Source: Terriglobia bacterium (GTDB lineage Bacteria; Acidobacteriota; Terriglobia; UBA7540). From it: DNA of 47,772 nt. The notes under the pieces were generated by a model. That model was not told where the DNA came from. It saw only the letters and a list, made by a program, of their open reading frames with translations, and made no database searches. Position 1 is the stretch's first letter. Each line of letters opens with the position of its first letter. Both the position numbers and the translations under genes were made by a program. Shown here piece by piece: positions 20,401 through 28,327 of this stretch. The DNA is taken from NCBI GenBank assembly GCA_030040315.1, contig JASHTY010000286.1:1-47772 (forward strand). The letters are read 5' to 3'.

Positions 20401-20834
20401 TGGGAGGGATTATCACCATCGAATCCGGGCCGCCCTTCACTCCCACCGAGAGCGTCGACCTCATCAACAATGGCACCACCGATCGTCCCAATGCCATTGC
20501 CGATGGCAACCTGCCGCGCGGCCAGCGCAGCATTGCCGACTGGTTCAACCTGGCGGCGTTTACGACTCCGGCGGCCTACACCTACGGTACCGCCAATCGC
20601 GACTGTCTCTACTCTCCCGGGATTGTGAACTTGGACATGAATTTGGCCAAGGATTATCACTTCACCGAGAGCAAATACATCGAAGTGCGCGCCGAGGCGT
20701 TTGACTTCACCAACACGCCGCATTTTGGTGTTCCGGCCGCGAACGTGAACCTGGCGGGCGCCGGTACCATTACGAGCCTCGCCACCGGGGCGAATCCGCG
20801 GTTAATGCAACTTGCGCTAAAAATCTACTTTTGA
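17466..20834 (+). CDS. TonB-dependent receptor with N-terminal carboxypeptidase-regulatory-like domain (Oar-type)
   Basis: STIQGQVSDPQGAAIPDAQVSARNNATG; VIDLPLNGRNYLQLGLLTPG plug motif; GGTIGGPIKKDKAFFFVSYQGTR; C-terminal beta-barrel ending in F. SD AAAGGAGA. Confidence 0.92.
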   Translation: MPAPFCHRFNGRGPHGGVSYAAKCITPLALLRGLCHLMRFGFVLVVLALLAMPAAAQNSTIQGQVSDPQGAAIPDAQVSARNNATGVVVTVTTNSAGLYLLPSLLVGQYRVEASKQGFGPEVRDNVRLEVAQSEQLNFVLQLGHVTQRVTVQGTGEVLNTVTSTVSQTISNAQVIDLPLNGRNYLQLGLLTPGTAPAYGSRADNNGVGGFTAVGAHGVQVSIYLDGANNDSIASGGEVGYQVQAVTPPIDAINEFAVITDNNSAEYGVRMGGTVIASLKSGTNRFHGDGWEFFRNQAISAANFFSVGKPKPALVYNQFGGTIGGPIKKDKAFFFVSYQGTRNHSGTTSISTVPTAAELQGNFAGYKTIYDPTTTTEVSAGVYSRTAFANNVIPQSYWDPVATKVLALYPSPNGTGITNNYYFSGSGISDNNEVDSRVDYNFSSSERLYGHYSHRTESDLTPGNLPYPADGGSSEDVLIWAHSGVIGLTSTISPTLVNELNASLTEYPTRLDLPPYWTSKVNMDAQLGITGIAPLPDNANSYGMTYFNATNYASVGPDNFWPNINFLDTEQLQDKLMWSHGHHMLKFGAEYLRFGTDRVASRYSRGNIGFVGYFTENPQSRATTGDGIADFLLGYGGSTVLGNINGETNLASNYGGFAQDAWQVSKRLTVNLGVRWDLYEPPHFRYYQNVSRFDPFVGTPDYGQFQYPTSDSDTGGNWNYHNFAPRLGIAFQATPKTVVRSGFGLYYSMTDSYVSMDERFFNMPPVFTEITFSTDELFSPTLYLKNGFPSGLLPTTTIQPNVSVDAVQPNFPDQYGEQWFFDVQRELTTNTVLTVSYMGNGSHHLTVVRAIDQPVVAGPGSVQSRRPFTQFSAISMADPLGNEAYNGLAVKLEKRYSRNLSLLSSYTYSHAIDNVSEVNSTAQGQGIENNYNFQINRGNSEFDLRHVFVSSALYNLPFGVGQPFLSNKGLADAFLGGWRLGGIITIESGPPFTPTESVDLINNGTTDRPNAIADGNLPRGQRSIADWFNLAAFTTPAAYTYGTANRDCLYSPGIVNLDMNLAKDYHFTESKYIEVRAEAFDFTNTPHFGVPAANVNLAGAGTITSLATGANPRLMQLALKIYF

Positions 20835-20843
20835 ATCCCTCCA

Positions 20844-20874
20844 CCGGCAGGCCGGGAATTTCTCGGTCTGCCGG
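20844..20874 (+). terminator. Terminator-like hairpin after the TonB receptor (no clear U tract)
   Basis: CCGGCAGGCCGGGAATTTCTCGGTCTGCCGG, a strong stem directly after the stop codon. Confidence 0.5.
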
Positions 20875-21088
20875 ACTCTCTTAATCCTGGGTATTCACCA
20901 AGATCGAACCCCAATCCCCGCTGTCCAAGGCGGCAGCTTCGCGGCCGCACTGCGAAAGCGGCTGCGCCCCAGGGTTCACGCCGCGAACCGGCCCGCGCAG
21001 GGCCTGAAGTTTCTCATTAACATCGGCCACGAGGGGAAGGAATATTTTCCCGCCTTGACCGACAATCATATTTTGGAGAGATATCCTC

Positions 21089-22936
21089 ATCGCTAAACAC
21101 ACGGTAGACCGGCGCAAGTTCGTTCTCACGGGCCTGGGCGCCGGACTCCCAGCAGCCCTAACTCAAACCTTCCATCTCGGTGGAGCTTGCGGCGAGCCGC
21201 GTTCCCTCCGTGCCTTCGATGGCGCGGCGCGGCCGGACCCTCACCCCGACCATCCCCGTATTATCCCCCTCCTCTACGGCACGCCGCGCCCTGAGACCGA
21301 TGTGGGCGCATGGATCCAGAGCATGAAGCGCTGGGGCGTGAAGCAGTGGAGCGCCTTTGCCTACGACTCCCACCCGTTCGGCCAGCGCGCGGGCAGTGGC
21401 AGCCGGAGCATTCCTTTCCTCGCCGACGCCTGGCCCGGATTCGGTTCCTATATCGACCGCGCGGCGCTCGAGGCGGGTGAGGCGGCCATGCGCAACTCCG
21501 CGCAACTCAGTGACGATGCCGGAATCGAGTTCTGGTACGCGGTCCCATTCCCCATGTTTCCCGTCCAGGACGACGCGGTGGTTCGGAAGGTGCTCCCTGA
21601 CTTCTACAAGTCGGGAAGGATGAATATTTACGACCCGCGCCTGGCTGAACTGGTGAAGAGCGATGTCCGCGCCCTGAAGAAGGGCCTGCCGAATCTTAAA
21701 GGTGTCCAGTTGTGGCTCTGCGAAGGCGGTGGCTCGGGAGTGGAATTTACCCGCGAGGATCTTCTGCACCTTGTGGAATGGCAGACGCCGCTGGCGCGAA
21801 CCTTCAATGAGGTAACGCAAGAGTTGGGAATCGGCGGGATTATCTTTGCGCACCACTATCTCCACACCGTGGCTACGCACCGCAATGTCTACAAAATGAT
21901 GGCAGAGTTCCCCGAACTGATTCTGATGGAGGACATCACTTGGCCGGCCGAGGACATGCAGCATCAGTTTTTGGCTTATCTCAACCACGCGGATCGCGAG
22001 TTGCTGTTCCAGGTGAATCCCGTCGCGCTGAACTTTCTGATCGATACGGAGTACACGGGCGAGGGCGTGTTGCCCAGCGTCTACCCGCGCTGGTGGAAGT
22101 TGAATGTCGCACAGGCCATTCGCAGCGGCGCGAAAATCGCCATGGGCCGCGTCTTCTATTGGGATAACGGCTACACGGATGTGAATTTCAATCGCCTCAA
22201 CGCGCACATCTTCGCGCGCTTCTGCTATGAGCCGGACGCCGACCCCCGGCAACTGCTGGGCGAGGCCGCGCAGGAGATGTTTGGCAACCACATCCCCGAG
22301 CGCCTGGTGGACATTCTGTGGCAAACCGAACCAGTGCTGAAGAATGTGGTGGGCGTGAACGGGATCTATGAACTCGATCACTCGCGATTCCCGCAGGCCT
22401 ACTGGATGGACATCCTCTACACCCCTCAGAACAACGCCATGTTCGCGATCGACGATCTGTTTACGCCGCCGGGGTCCGTTCTGTATCCGCCATATTCCGA
22501 CGATCTGGTGAACCTCAAGCAGTGGCGCTGGCAGAACAAGACCGTCAGCAAGCCAGCCGCGGCATACTTGGCCGAAAAGCAGGCGGCGATCTCCTGGGTT
22601 GAGAGTGTTCTGCCTGAAGTGCGCGAGTTGGCGCGCGAGCTCGATCCGCATCACGGCGAGATGTTCGTGCACGGCTATGAAATGCTGCTGGTTCTTGCCA
22701 AAGGCATAGCGCTGTATATTGAAACCGCCGCCACCCACTATGCGTGGGCGCGTGGCAAGACGCTGGATGACCCTGCGGCCAAGGTGCAGTTTCATACCTT
22801 AGCAGATCGATTCCGCGCCCTCGCCGCCCAAGCCGATGACCGTCCCTTTTTGTACAAGACGCGCATGCTGGCGTTCGCGGACTTTCTCGAAAACGGTCTG
22901 CCGCGCCTTTCACCGCAGCACAAAGTGGCGAGTTAA
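21089..22936 (+). CDS. Uncharacterised Tat-like secreted hydrolase candidate (TIM-barrel-like), paralog B1
   Basis: Colinear with 22951-24798. In-frame upstream extension of ORF-track 21302 gives xAKHTVDRRKFVLTGLGAGLPAALTQ (Tat-like RRKFVL). Start appears to be ATC at 21089 with GGAGAG SD at 21075-21080. Confidence 0.7.
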   Translation: MAKHTVDRRKFVLTGLGAGLPAALTQTFHLGGACGEPRSLRAFDGAARPDPHPDHPRIIPLLYGTPRPETDVGAWIQSMKRWGVKQWSAFAYDSHPFGQRAGSGSRSIPFLADAWPGFGSYIDRAALEAGEAAMRNSAQLSDDAGIEFWYAVPFPMFPVQDDAVVRKVLPDFYKSGRMNIYDPRLAELVKSDVRALKKGLPNLKGVQLWLCEGGGSGVEFTREDLLHLVEWQTPLARTFNEVTQELGIGGIIFAHHYLHTVATHRNVYKMMAEFPELILMEDITWPAEDMQHQFLAYLNHADRELLFQVNPVALNFLIDTEYTGEGVLPSVYPRWWKLNVAQAIRSGAKIAMGRVFYWDNGYTDVNFNRLNAHIFARFCYEPDADPRQLLGEAAQEMFGNHIPERLVDILWQTEPVLKNVVGVNGIYELDHSRFPQAYWMDILYTPQNNAMFAIDDLFTPPGSVLYPPYSDDLVNLKQWRWQNKTVSKPAAAYLAEKQAAISWVESVLPEVRELARELDPHHGEMFVHGYEMLLVLAKGIALYIETAATHYAWARGKTLDDPAAKVQFHTLADRFRALAAQADDRPFLYKTRMLAFADFLENGLPRLSPQHKVAS

Positions 22937-22950
22937 GAGGAGCTGAACCG

Positions 22951-24798
22951 TTGGATCACAAGAAGTTGAACCGCCGCATGTTTGTACTTTCAGGACTGGG
23001 GGCAACGCTGCCGAGCCCCCTTCGCTGCACGGTCAAGTCTTCCCGCTTGCAGGGAGCAATGAATCCTCGCGTCGAATCCGACGCGGCGGCCGCCCAGGGG
23101 GAGATGAACTCCGGTTCGCCCCGCATCATCCCCATGCTCTACGGTTCTCCGCGTCCGGAAACCGATCTCGACTCATGGTTCGCGGCCATGAAAAGCTGGG
23201 GTGTGAAGCAATGGATGCCCTTTGCGCTGCCCGAGCCCATCCACTATTTGAAGCAGAATAAGCATTCCCAATCAGTGGCCTTTTTTGCCGACGCCTGGCC
23301 GGGTTTCAAGCCGCATCTGGACCTGCAAAACCTGGCCGAGCAGGAGGCCTTTTTCCACAAGATGGAGAAGCTGAGCGTTGCGAACGGCATGGAGTTCTGG
23401 TACCTCATTCCGTTTCCGATTTTCCCCAGCCGCGATCCCACCGTGGTGAAGGCGGTGGTTCCCGAGTTATTCAAATCGGGGAATCTCAATCTCTACGATC
23501 CGCGCGTGCCGGAATTGATGAAAGCGGAGATTCGTGCGCTCAAGAAGGGAATGCCCAGCCTGAAAGGCGTCAACGTTTGGCTGGCGGAAGGCGCCGGCGT
23601 GTGGGAACTCACGCGGGAAGACCTGCGGCATAACAAGGAATGGGAAGGCCCTCTGATCAAGGCCCTCAACGATGTGGCCCAGGAACTGGGCATCCAGGCG
23701 ACGCTCTTCTCTCATCATTATCTTCATACCGTGCGGACCCGCCGGAATGTCTACGAATTAATGGCGGATTACCCCGAACTGATTCTGCTCGAGGACATCA
23801 CCTGGCCGGAAGAGGATATGCTGCATCCCTACCTGGGATACCTCAACGCAAGCGATCGCAAGCTGCTCTTCCAGACCAACCCCGTTGCCGTGAATTACCT
23901 GATTGACACCGAGTACATCGGGGAAGGCGTATTGCCGAGCGTCTATCCTCGCTGGTGGAAGCACAACGTGCAGGAAGCCGTGCGCAGTGGCGCGCAAATC
24001 GCCATGGGCCGCACTTTCTTTTGGGACGAAGGCTATACGGACGTCAACTTTAACCGGCTGAACGCGCACATTTTCGTCCGACTGTGCTACGAACCCGACG
24101 CTGACCTGCGCCAATTGCTCGGCGATGCAGCACGCGAGATGTTCGGGGTTCGCATTCCCCAGCGCCTGGTCGATATTCTCTGGGAAACTGAGCCCATACT
24201 GAAATCGATCATTGGGATCAACGGCGTGGATTCACTCGACCATTCGCGCTTCCCGCACGCGTTCTGCATCGATGTTCTCTATAGTCCTTGGCACACTCCG
24301 ATGAAGGCGATCGATGACCTGTTCTCGCCGCCGGGCACGGTTCTGTACCCACCCTATTCCGATGAGCTGATCAATTTCAAGCAGTGGCGCTGGGAGAACA
24401 GGATCGTGAGCCAGCCCGCCGAGGTCTACTTGTCGGTGAAGAGGGAGGCCATCGCCTGGGTTGAAAAAGTCCTGCCCGAGGTTCGCCAGCTTTCCCAGGG
24501 TCTCGAACCCCGTCACCGCGACATGTTCGTGAATGGCTACGAAATCATGGAAGCTCTTGCCAAGGGAATGGAGTTGTTTGTCGAAACGGCGTCGGTCCAC
24601 TACCAGTGGGCACACGCCAAAACGCTGGATGATCCCGCGGCGCGCGCGCAGTTCGAAAAATTGGCGGACAGTTGGCGGGCCCTGGCCGCAACCGTCCCCC
24701 CGAACCCGTTCCTTTATAAAGAGCGAATGCTCGAGCTTGCCGAATTCATCGAGAAAGACCTGCCTCGCATTTCGCCGGATTACAAACTGCCGGTTTGA
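22951..24798 (+). CDS. Uncharacterised Tat-like secreted hydrolase candidate (TIM-barrel-like), paralog B2
   Basis: NRRMFVLSGLGATLPS Tat-like signal; TTG start with GAGGAG SD; RIIPMLYGSPRPETDLDSWFAAMKSWGVKQW; LIDTEYIGEGVLPSVYPRWWK; TFFWDEGYTDVNFNRLNAHIF. Confidence 0.75.
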   Translation: MDHKKLNRRMFVLSGLGATLPSPLRCTVKSSRLQGAMNPRVESDAAAAQGEMNSGSPRIIPMLYGSPRPETDLDSWFAAMKSWGVKQWMPFALPEPIHYLKQNKHSQSVAFFADAWPGFKPHLDLQNLAEQEAFFHKMEKLSVANGMEFWYLIPFPIFPSRDPTVVKAVVPELFKSGNLNLYDPRVPELMKAEIRALKKGMPSLKGVNVWLAEGAGVWELTREDLRHNKEWEGPLIKALNDVAQELGIQATLFSHHYLHTVRTRRNVYELMADYPELILLEDITWPEEDMLHPYLGYLNASDRKLLFQTNPVAVNYLIDTEYIGEGVLPSVYPRWWKHNVQEAVRSGAQIAMGRTFFWDEGYTDVNFNRLNAHIFVRLCYEPDADLRQLLGDAAREMFGVRIPQRLVDILWETEPILKSIIGINGVDSLDHSRFPHAFCIDVLYSPWHTPMKAIDDLFSPPGTVLYPPYSDELINFKQWRWENRIVSQPAEVYLSVKREAIAWVEKVLPEVRQLSQGLEPRHRDMFVNGYEIMEALAKGMELFVETASVHYQWAHAKTLDDPAARAQFEKLADSWRALAATVPPNPFLYKERMLELAEFIEKDLPRISPDYKLPV

Positions 24799-24923
24799 AG
24801 GGGTGGACTGGAACTGCGCGCCGCGCCTTCGGACGGATCTTCCTTTTTCCGGGAAGCGTGATTTTCCTGCTAACTGACCTGTGAGAATGGAGTTTTTTGT
24901 TATCGCCCGGCAAGCGGCCCCGT

Positions 24924-25042
24924 CTACATATCCGGGAGGGTCACGCCCAGTGCCTTCAGGATTTGCTGCTGATTCAAAATCGTGAATGTGGTGCGAACTG
25001 GTACTTTTTGTGAGAGCTCTTTGAGTGCTAAGTCCTTTAGAA
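24924..25042 (-). pseudogene. Possible transposase C-terminal remnant abutting tRNA-Pro
   Basis: Minus frame reads [39 protein letters not shown]; resembles C-terminal tails of IS4/IS1634-type transposases (recalled pattern, not searched). Confidence 0.3.
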
Positions 25043-25045
25043 AGA

Positions 25046-25122
25046 TGGTCGGGGCGCCCAGATTTGAACTGGGGACCTCTTGGTCCCGAACCAAGCGCGC
25101 TACCAGGCTACGCTACGCCCCG
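25046..25122 (-). tRNA. tRNA-Pro(CGG), CCA encoded
   Basis: Cloverleaf: CGGGGCG/CGCCCCG acceptor, CTTGG-TTCGGGA-CCAAG anticodon arm, CCCAG-TTCAAAT-CTGGG T arm, discriminator A plus CCA. Confidence 0.95.
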
Positions 25123-25325
25123 AAACAAAAGTGATTAGTGGCTTGGGTTTCCGGGATCAGCCACTAATGCCTTTCAGATTTGCAGTCTATCACATCTCGG
25201 TTTGGCGTGCTACCCAGCCGCGCCTTAGTCGCCTTGGTGCAATATTCAATGGGAATCCCCCAAAAATGGGCACTAACCCGATTTAGACCGCTCGGTTAGA
25301 AGATTTAACGGACCAGCGAATCGTT

Positions 25326-25402
25326 TGGTCGGGACGGCCAGATTTGAACTGGCGACCCCTTGCACCCCAAGCAAGTGCGCTACCAGGCTGCGCTACGTCC
25401 CG
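25326..25402 (-). tRNA. tRNA-Pro(GGG), CCA encoded
   Basis: CGGGACG/CGTCCCG acceptor, CTTGC-TTGGGGT-GCAAG anticodon arm, GCCAG-TTCAAAT-CTGGC T arm, CCA. Confidence 0.95.
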
Positions 25403-25514
25403 ACAAGAGTAGTGGTTAGTGAGTAGTGGTGAGTGGCCACGAGCAGGAGCCTTAGGCACGGCAAGCTGCCTCAAACGGTTCACCAATCGCCGCTAACCAC
25501 TGTGTTCATCCACG

Positions 25515-25916
25515 CTAGCACTTCCGCGAAAGCAATGTCAATATCGTCTGCAACTCCTGACGAATGGCCTGGAGTTGCGCGCCATCGACGGACGACTGAA
25601 ACATACTCCGTTGTTCCACTCGGGATTTGCCTTCGCCCGCTAGGTGCCGGCGCGCGCCTTCGATGGTAAATCCCTTCTCGTAGAGCAGGCGCCGGATTTG
25701 GAAAATCAACTCCACGTCCTTGCGGCGGTAAAGTCGATGTCCTGACTTACCTTTCACCGGCCGCAGCGAGGGGAACTCGGTTTCCCAAAAGCGCAGCACG
25801 AACGCCTTGGTGCGCGTCAACTGGCTGACTTCGCCGATGCGAAAGTAGAGCTTATCCGGGATCGTCACATCGGTGAGGGAAACCGGAATCAAGCGCGCAG
25901 CTCGGCCTCGGGCCAT
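25515..25916 (-). CDS. MerR family transcriptional regulator
   Basis: [55 protein letters not shown]. Confidence 0.9.
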   Translation of the reverse strand: MARGRAARLIPVSLTDVTIPDKLYFRIGEVSQLTRTKAFVLRFWETEFPSLRPVKGKSGHRLYRRKDVELIFQIRRLLYEKGFTIEGARRHLAGEGKSRVEQRSMFQSSVDGAQLQAIRQELQTILTLLSRKC

Positions 25917-26072
25917 GTTTCACAGATTACGCAGATTTGGGGCAATAGGCAAGGGCGCGGCCGACGGGACTCCGGGGCTTTTTGAATTTACTGCTGGACT
26001 CTTTCCGCACAGTCGGTTGGAATAGTAATAGTACTGAGGCGCTGCGATGAATGTGAAAGGGGATTACAGACG

Positions 26073-27056
26073 ATGGGCAAGTTGATCATCGGCATTGACG
26101 TGGGCGGCACGAAAGTTGCGGGCGGGCTGGTTACGCAGAAGGGGCGGCTAATCGAATCGCAGATCGTTCCGACACACGCGGACAAGGGATTCAGGAAGAG
26201 CTACGCTCAAATCACCAATCTGATTGGCCGCCTGCTGAGCGCGGCAGGCGGTGCGGATAACGTGAAGGGAATCGGAATCTGCGCTCCCGGCCCGCTCAAT
26301 CCGAAGACGGGAGTGATTCTGAATCCGCCGAATCTGCCGGGTTGGAGGAACATCGAACTGGCCAGGATGGTGACCCGGGAATTCGGGCTGCCGTCGCGAG
26401 TGGAAAACGACGCCAACGCCGCGGGATTGGCGGAGGTGCTCTTCGGCGCCGCGGTGGGTTACAAGGACGTGTTCTACGTGACCGTCAGCACCGGCATCGG
26501 CACGGGAATCATCATCAATCGCAAAATCTATCACGGCAAGAATGGCATTGCGGGCGAAGGCGGGCACGTTTCCATCGATTATCACAGCCCTTATCGTTGT
26601 GGTTGCGGCACTTTGGGCTGCATTGAGGCGCTTGCGGCGGGGCCGGGAATGGCGCGCCGGGCGCGAGTGATGCTGGAACAGGAGCACGGCCTGAGCAGCG
26701 TGCTGCGCGACCTTGTGGGCGGCCACGCCGAGCAGATTACGCCGTTGATGATTCAGGAAGCGGCGCACGACGGCGACCGCGTGGCCAAGGCGGTGCTGGA
26801 TGATACGGGTTTCTACCTGGGCGTTTGGCTGGCCGGCATGATCACCCTGTTCGATCCCGAAGCAATTGTAATTGGCGGCGGCGTCTCGCGAATCGGCAAG
26901 CCCTTGTTTGATAAGATCCGCGAGACGATTCCCGGCCACACAATCAACGGTTTCGCAACGGAGACGCCCATCCTGCCTGCCAAGCTGCACACCAACGTGG
27001 GCATTTACGGAGCGGCCTCAGTCTTCCTGCCCGCGGGCGAAGAGGCGGGGACATGA
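26073..27056 (+). CDS. ROK family protein (glucokinase-like)
   Basis: IGIDVGGTKVAGGLV; ENDANAAGLAEVLFGAA; CGCGTLGCIEALAAGPG zinc motif. Confidence 0.92.
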   Translation: MGKLIIGIDVGGTKVAGGLVTQKGRLIESQIVPTHADKGFRKSYAQITNLIGRLLSAAGGADNVKGIGICAPGPLNPKTGVILNPPNLPGWRNIELARMVTREFGLPSRVENDANAAGLAEVLFGAAVGYKDVFYVTVSTGIGTGIIINRKIYHGKNGIAGEGGHVSIDYHSPYRCGCGTLGCIEALAAGPGMARRARVMLEQEHGLSSVLRDLVGGHAEQITPLMIQEAAHDGDRVAKAVLDDTGFYLGVWLAGMITLFDPEAIVIGGGVSRIGKPLFDKIRETIPGHTINGFATETPILPAKLHTNVGIYGAASVFLPAGEEAGT

Positions 27057-27454
27057 GAGGCGAGTTGACAACCGGAATACTGCTCTTCGCGCACGGCAGT
27101 CCGGTGGAACAGGCCAATCGCGGCGTGTGCGAGTTGGCGGAGAAAATCGCCGCCGCGGGGCCATACCCTTATGTGCGCGCGGCGTTCCTGGGCGGCGGCC
27201 AGCCTGACTTGCCCGGCGGGGTGCGGGAAGCGGCGAAGGCCGGCCTTGCCCGGCTCATCGTTATTCCCTACTTCCTGACGCTCGGCCTGCACCTGCGGCG
27301 CGACCTTCCCGCGCTGATCGAAGCGGCGAAAACAGCGCATCCGGAAATGGATATCGTCGTCGGGGAATCGCTCGAAGGACACCCGGCCATGCCATCGATC
27401 ATTCTGGGGCGCGTTCGGGAAGTTGTGGGGAAAAACTCTTCGTCCGTCAAGTGA
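27053..27454 (+). CDS. CbiX/sirohydrochlorin-chelatase-like protein
   Basis: GILLFAHGSPVEQAN; AAFLGGGQPDLPGGV; LIVIPYFLTLGLHLRRDLP; overlaps the ROK stop by 4 nt. Confidence 0.75.
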   Translation: MRGELTTGILLFAHGSPVEQANRGVCELAEKIAAAGPYPYVRAAFLGGGQPDLPGGVREAAKAGLARLIVIPYFLTLGLHLRRDLPALIEAAKTAHPEMDIVVGESLEGHPAMPSIILGRVREVVGKNSSSVK

Positions 27455-27708
27455 CTACGTATCTTTCCTAAACCAACAGCGAGTAGCCACCGCACGATCT
27501 TCGCGCCGTGAGCTTAGGTTTCTTTGGAAGTACCCACGGCATAAATGGCCTGCCATGGCTACCCGCTACCCACGGTGAGGCCGCCGTCCCATCCATCCAT
27601 GGCAAAGTATGCGCTGTCCGCCGGATTCCGGTCAGGGCCGCAAGCGCCAAGAAGTCCTGTAAGCAAAATCTTCTCCCGATGTCGTCTTTTGCCTCCTGAT
27701 TTCGATAT

Positions 27709-27736
27709 CCAAACTGAAAGGCCAAATTCAGTTTGG
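27709..27736. promoter_or_regulatory. Perfect 10-bp inverted repeat CCAAACTGAA-AGGCCAAA-TTCAGTTTGG upstream of the small peptide gene
   Basis: Exact reverse-complement arms with 8-nt loop, 30 nt before the ATG at 27767. Confidence 0.7.
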
Positions 27737-27766
27737 GCGCCGAATTCTCGAAAAAGGAGCAAAAAA

Positions 27767-27913
27767 ATGGCAGACGAAAAAGATAGGGCAGTAGAAAAGG
27801 GCCAGGCAAAAGGTTCCCAGGGCAAGAACGAAGAGTTGTCTCCCAAGCAACTCAATGAGATCGCAGGCGGCAGAAAGAGCAACGATCCATGCGAGGGAGG
27901 AGACGCACAATAG
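27767..27913 (+). CDS. 48-aa peptide with double-glycine-type leader (bacteriocin-like): MADEKDRAVEKGQAKGSQGKNEELSPKQLNEIAGG/RKSNDPCEGGDAQ
   Basis: AAGGAG SD at 27753-27758; ELSPKQLNEIAGG matches the ELS-x-x-x-L-x-x-I-x-GG leader consensus of GG-type leaders. Confidence 0.6.
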   Translation: MADEKDRAVEKGQAKGSQGKNEELSPKQLNEIAGGRKSNDPCEGGDAQ

Positions 27914-27976
27914 AACCCGCTAGAACTGCCAGTTGTTGAGTCACCCACAAGGCAGATACAAGGGGTTAAGTGCGCC

Positions 27977-28291
27977 GTGATGAAGGTCTATAACTGGAGC
28001 CAGATCTCTGAAGAACAAGTAAGCCCTCTGGCCTGGCGTCAAATTATCCGCACCGACACCCTGACCGTCGTACGGCGCCGGCTGTCGAAAGGCGCCGTGC
28101 TGCGGCTCCATCAGCACGCAGAAGAACAGGTCAGCGTGATCGAGCGCGGCAGGATCAAATCTCTCGTAGCTAACCAGGAGGTGGTGGTAAGCGGCGGGGA
28201 AACGTACGTGATTCCGCCCAACGCGCCGCACTCAGTCGAGGCACTCGAAGACTCGCTCCTGATGGATCTGTTTTCTACGCCACCGCCGTGA
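27977..28291 (+). CDS. Small cupin-domain protein
   Basis: GAVLRLHQHAEEQVSVIERGRI...GGETYVIPPNAPHSVEALEDS. Confidence 0.85.
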   Translation: MMKVYNWSQISEEQVSPLAWRQIIRTDTLTVVRRRLSKGAVLRLHQHAEEQVSVIERGRIKSLVANQEVVVSGGETYVIPPNAPHSVEALEDSLLMDLFSTPPP

Positions 28292-28327
28292 AAAGACTTG
28301 GGTGGCGGTACACTGACTTCCACAGAG

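Noticed and set aside
21158-22795. 545-aa minus-strand ORF antisense to B1
   Set aside because: The opposite strand has a protein colinear with B2; the antisense frame is open because of GC-rich codon bias and has no recognisable domain
9112-25122. Island-encoded integrase
   Set aside because: No tyrosine or serine recombinase signature found in any intact ORF within the block
27545-27766. 122-aa ORF extending upstream of the GG-leader peptide
   Set aside because: The upstream part crosses the inverted repeat and SD and has non-coding character; the ATG at 27767 has the ribosome-binding site
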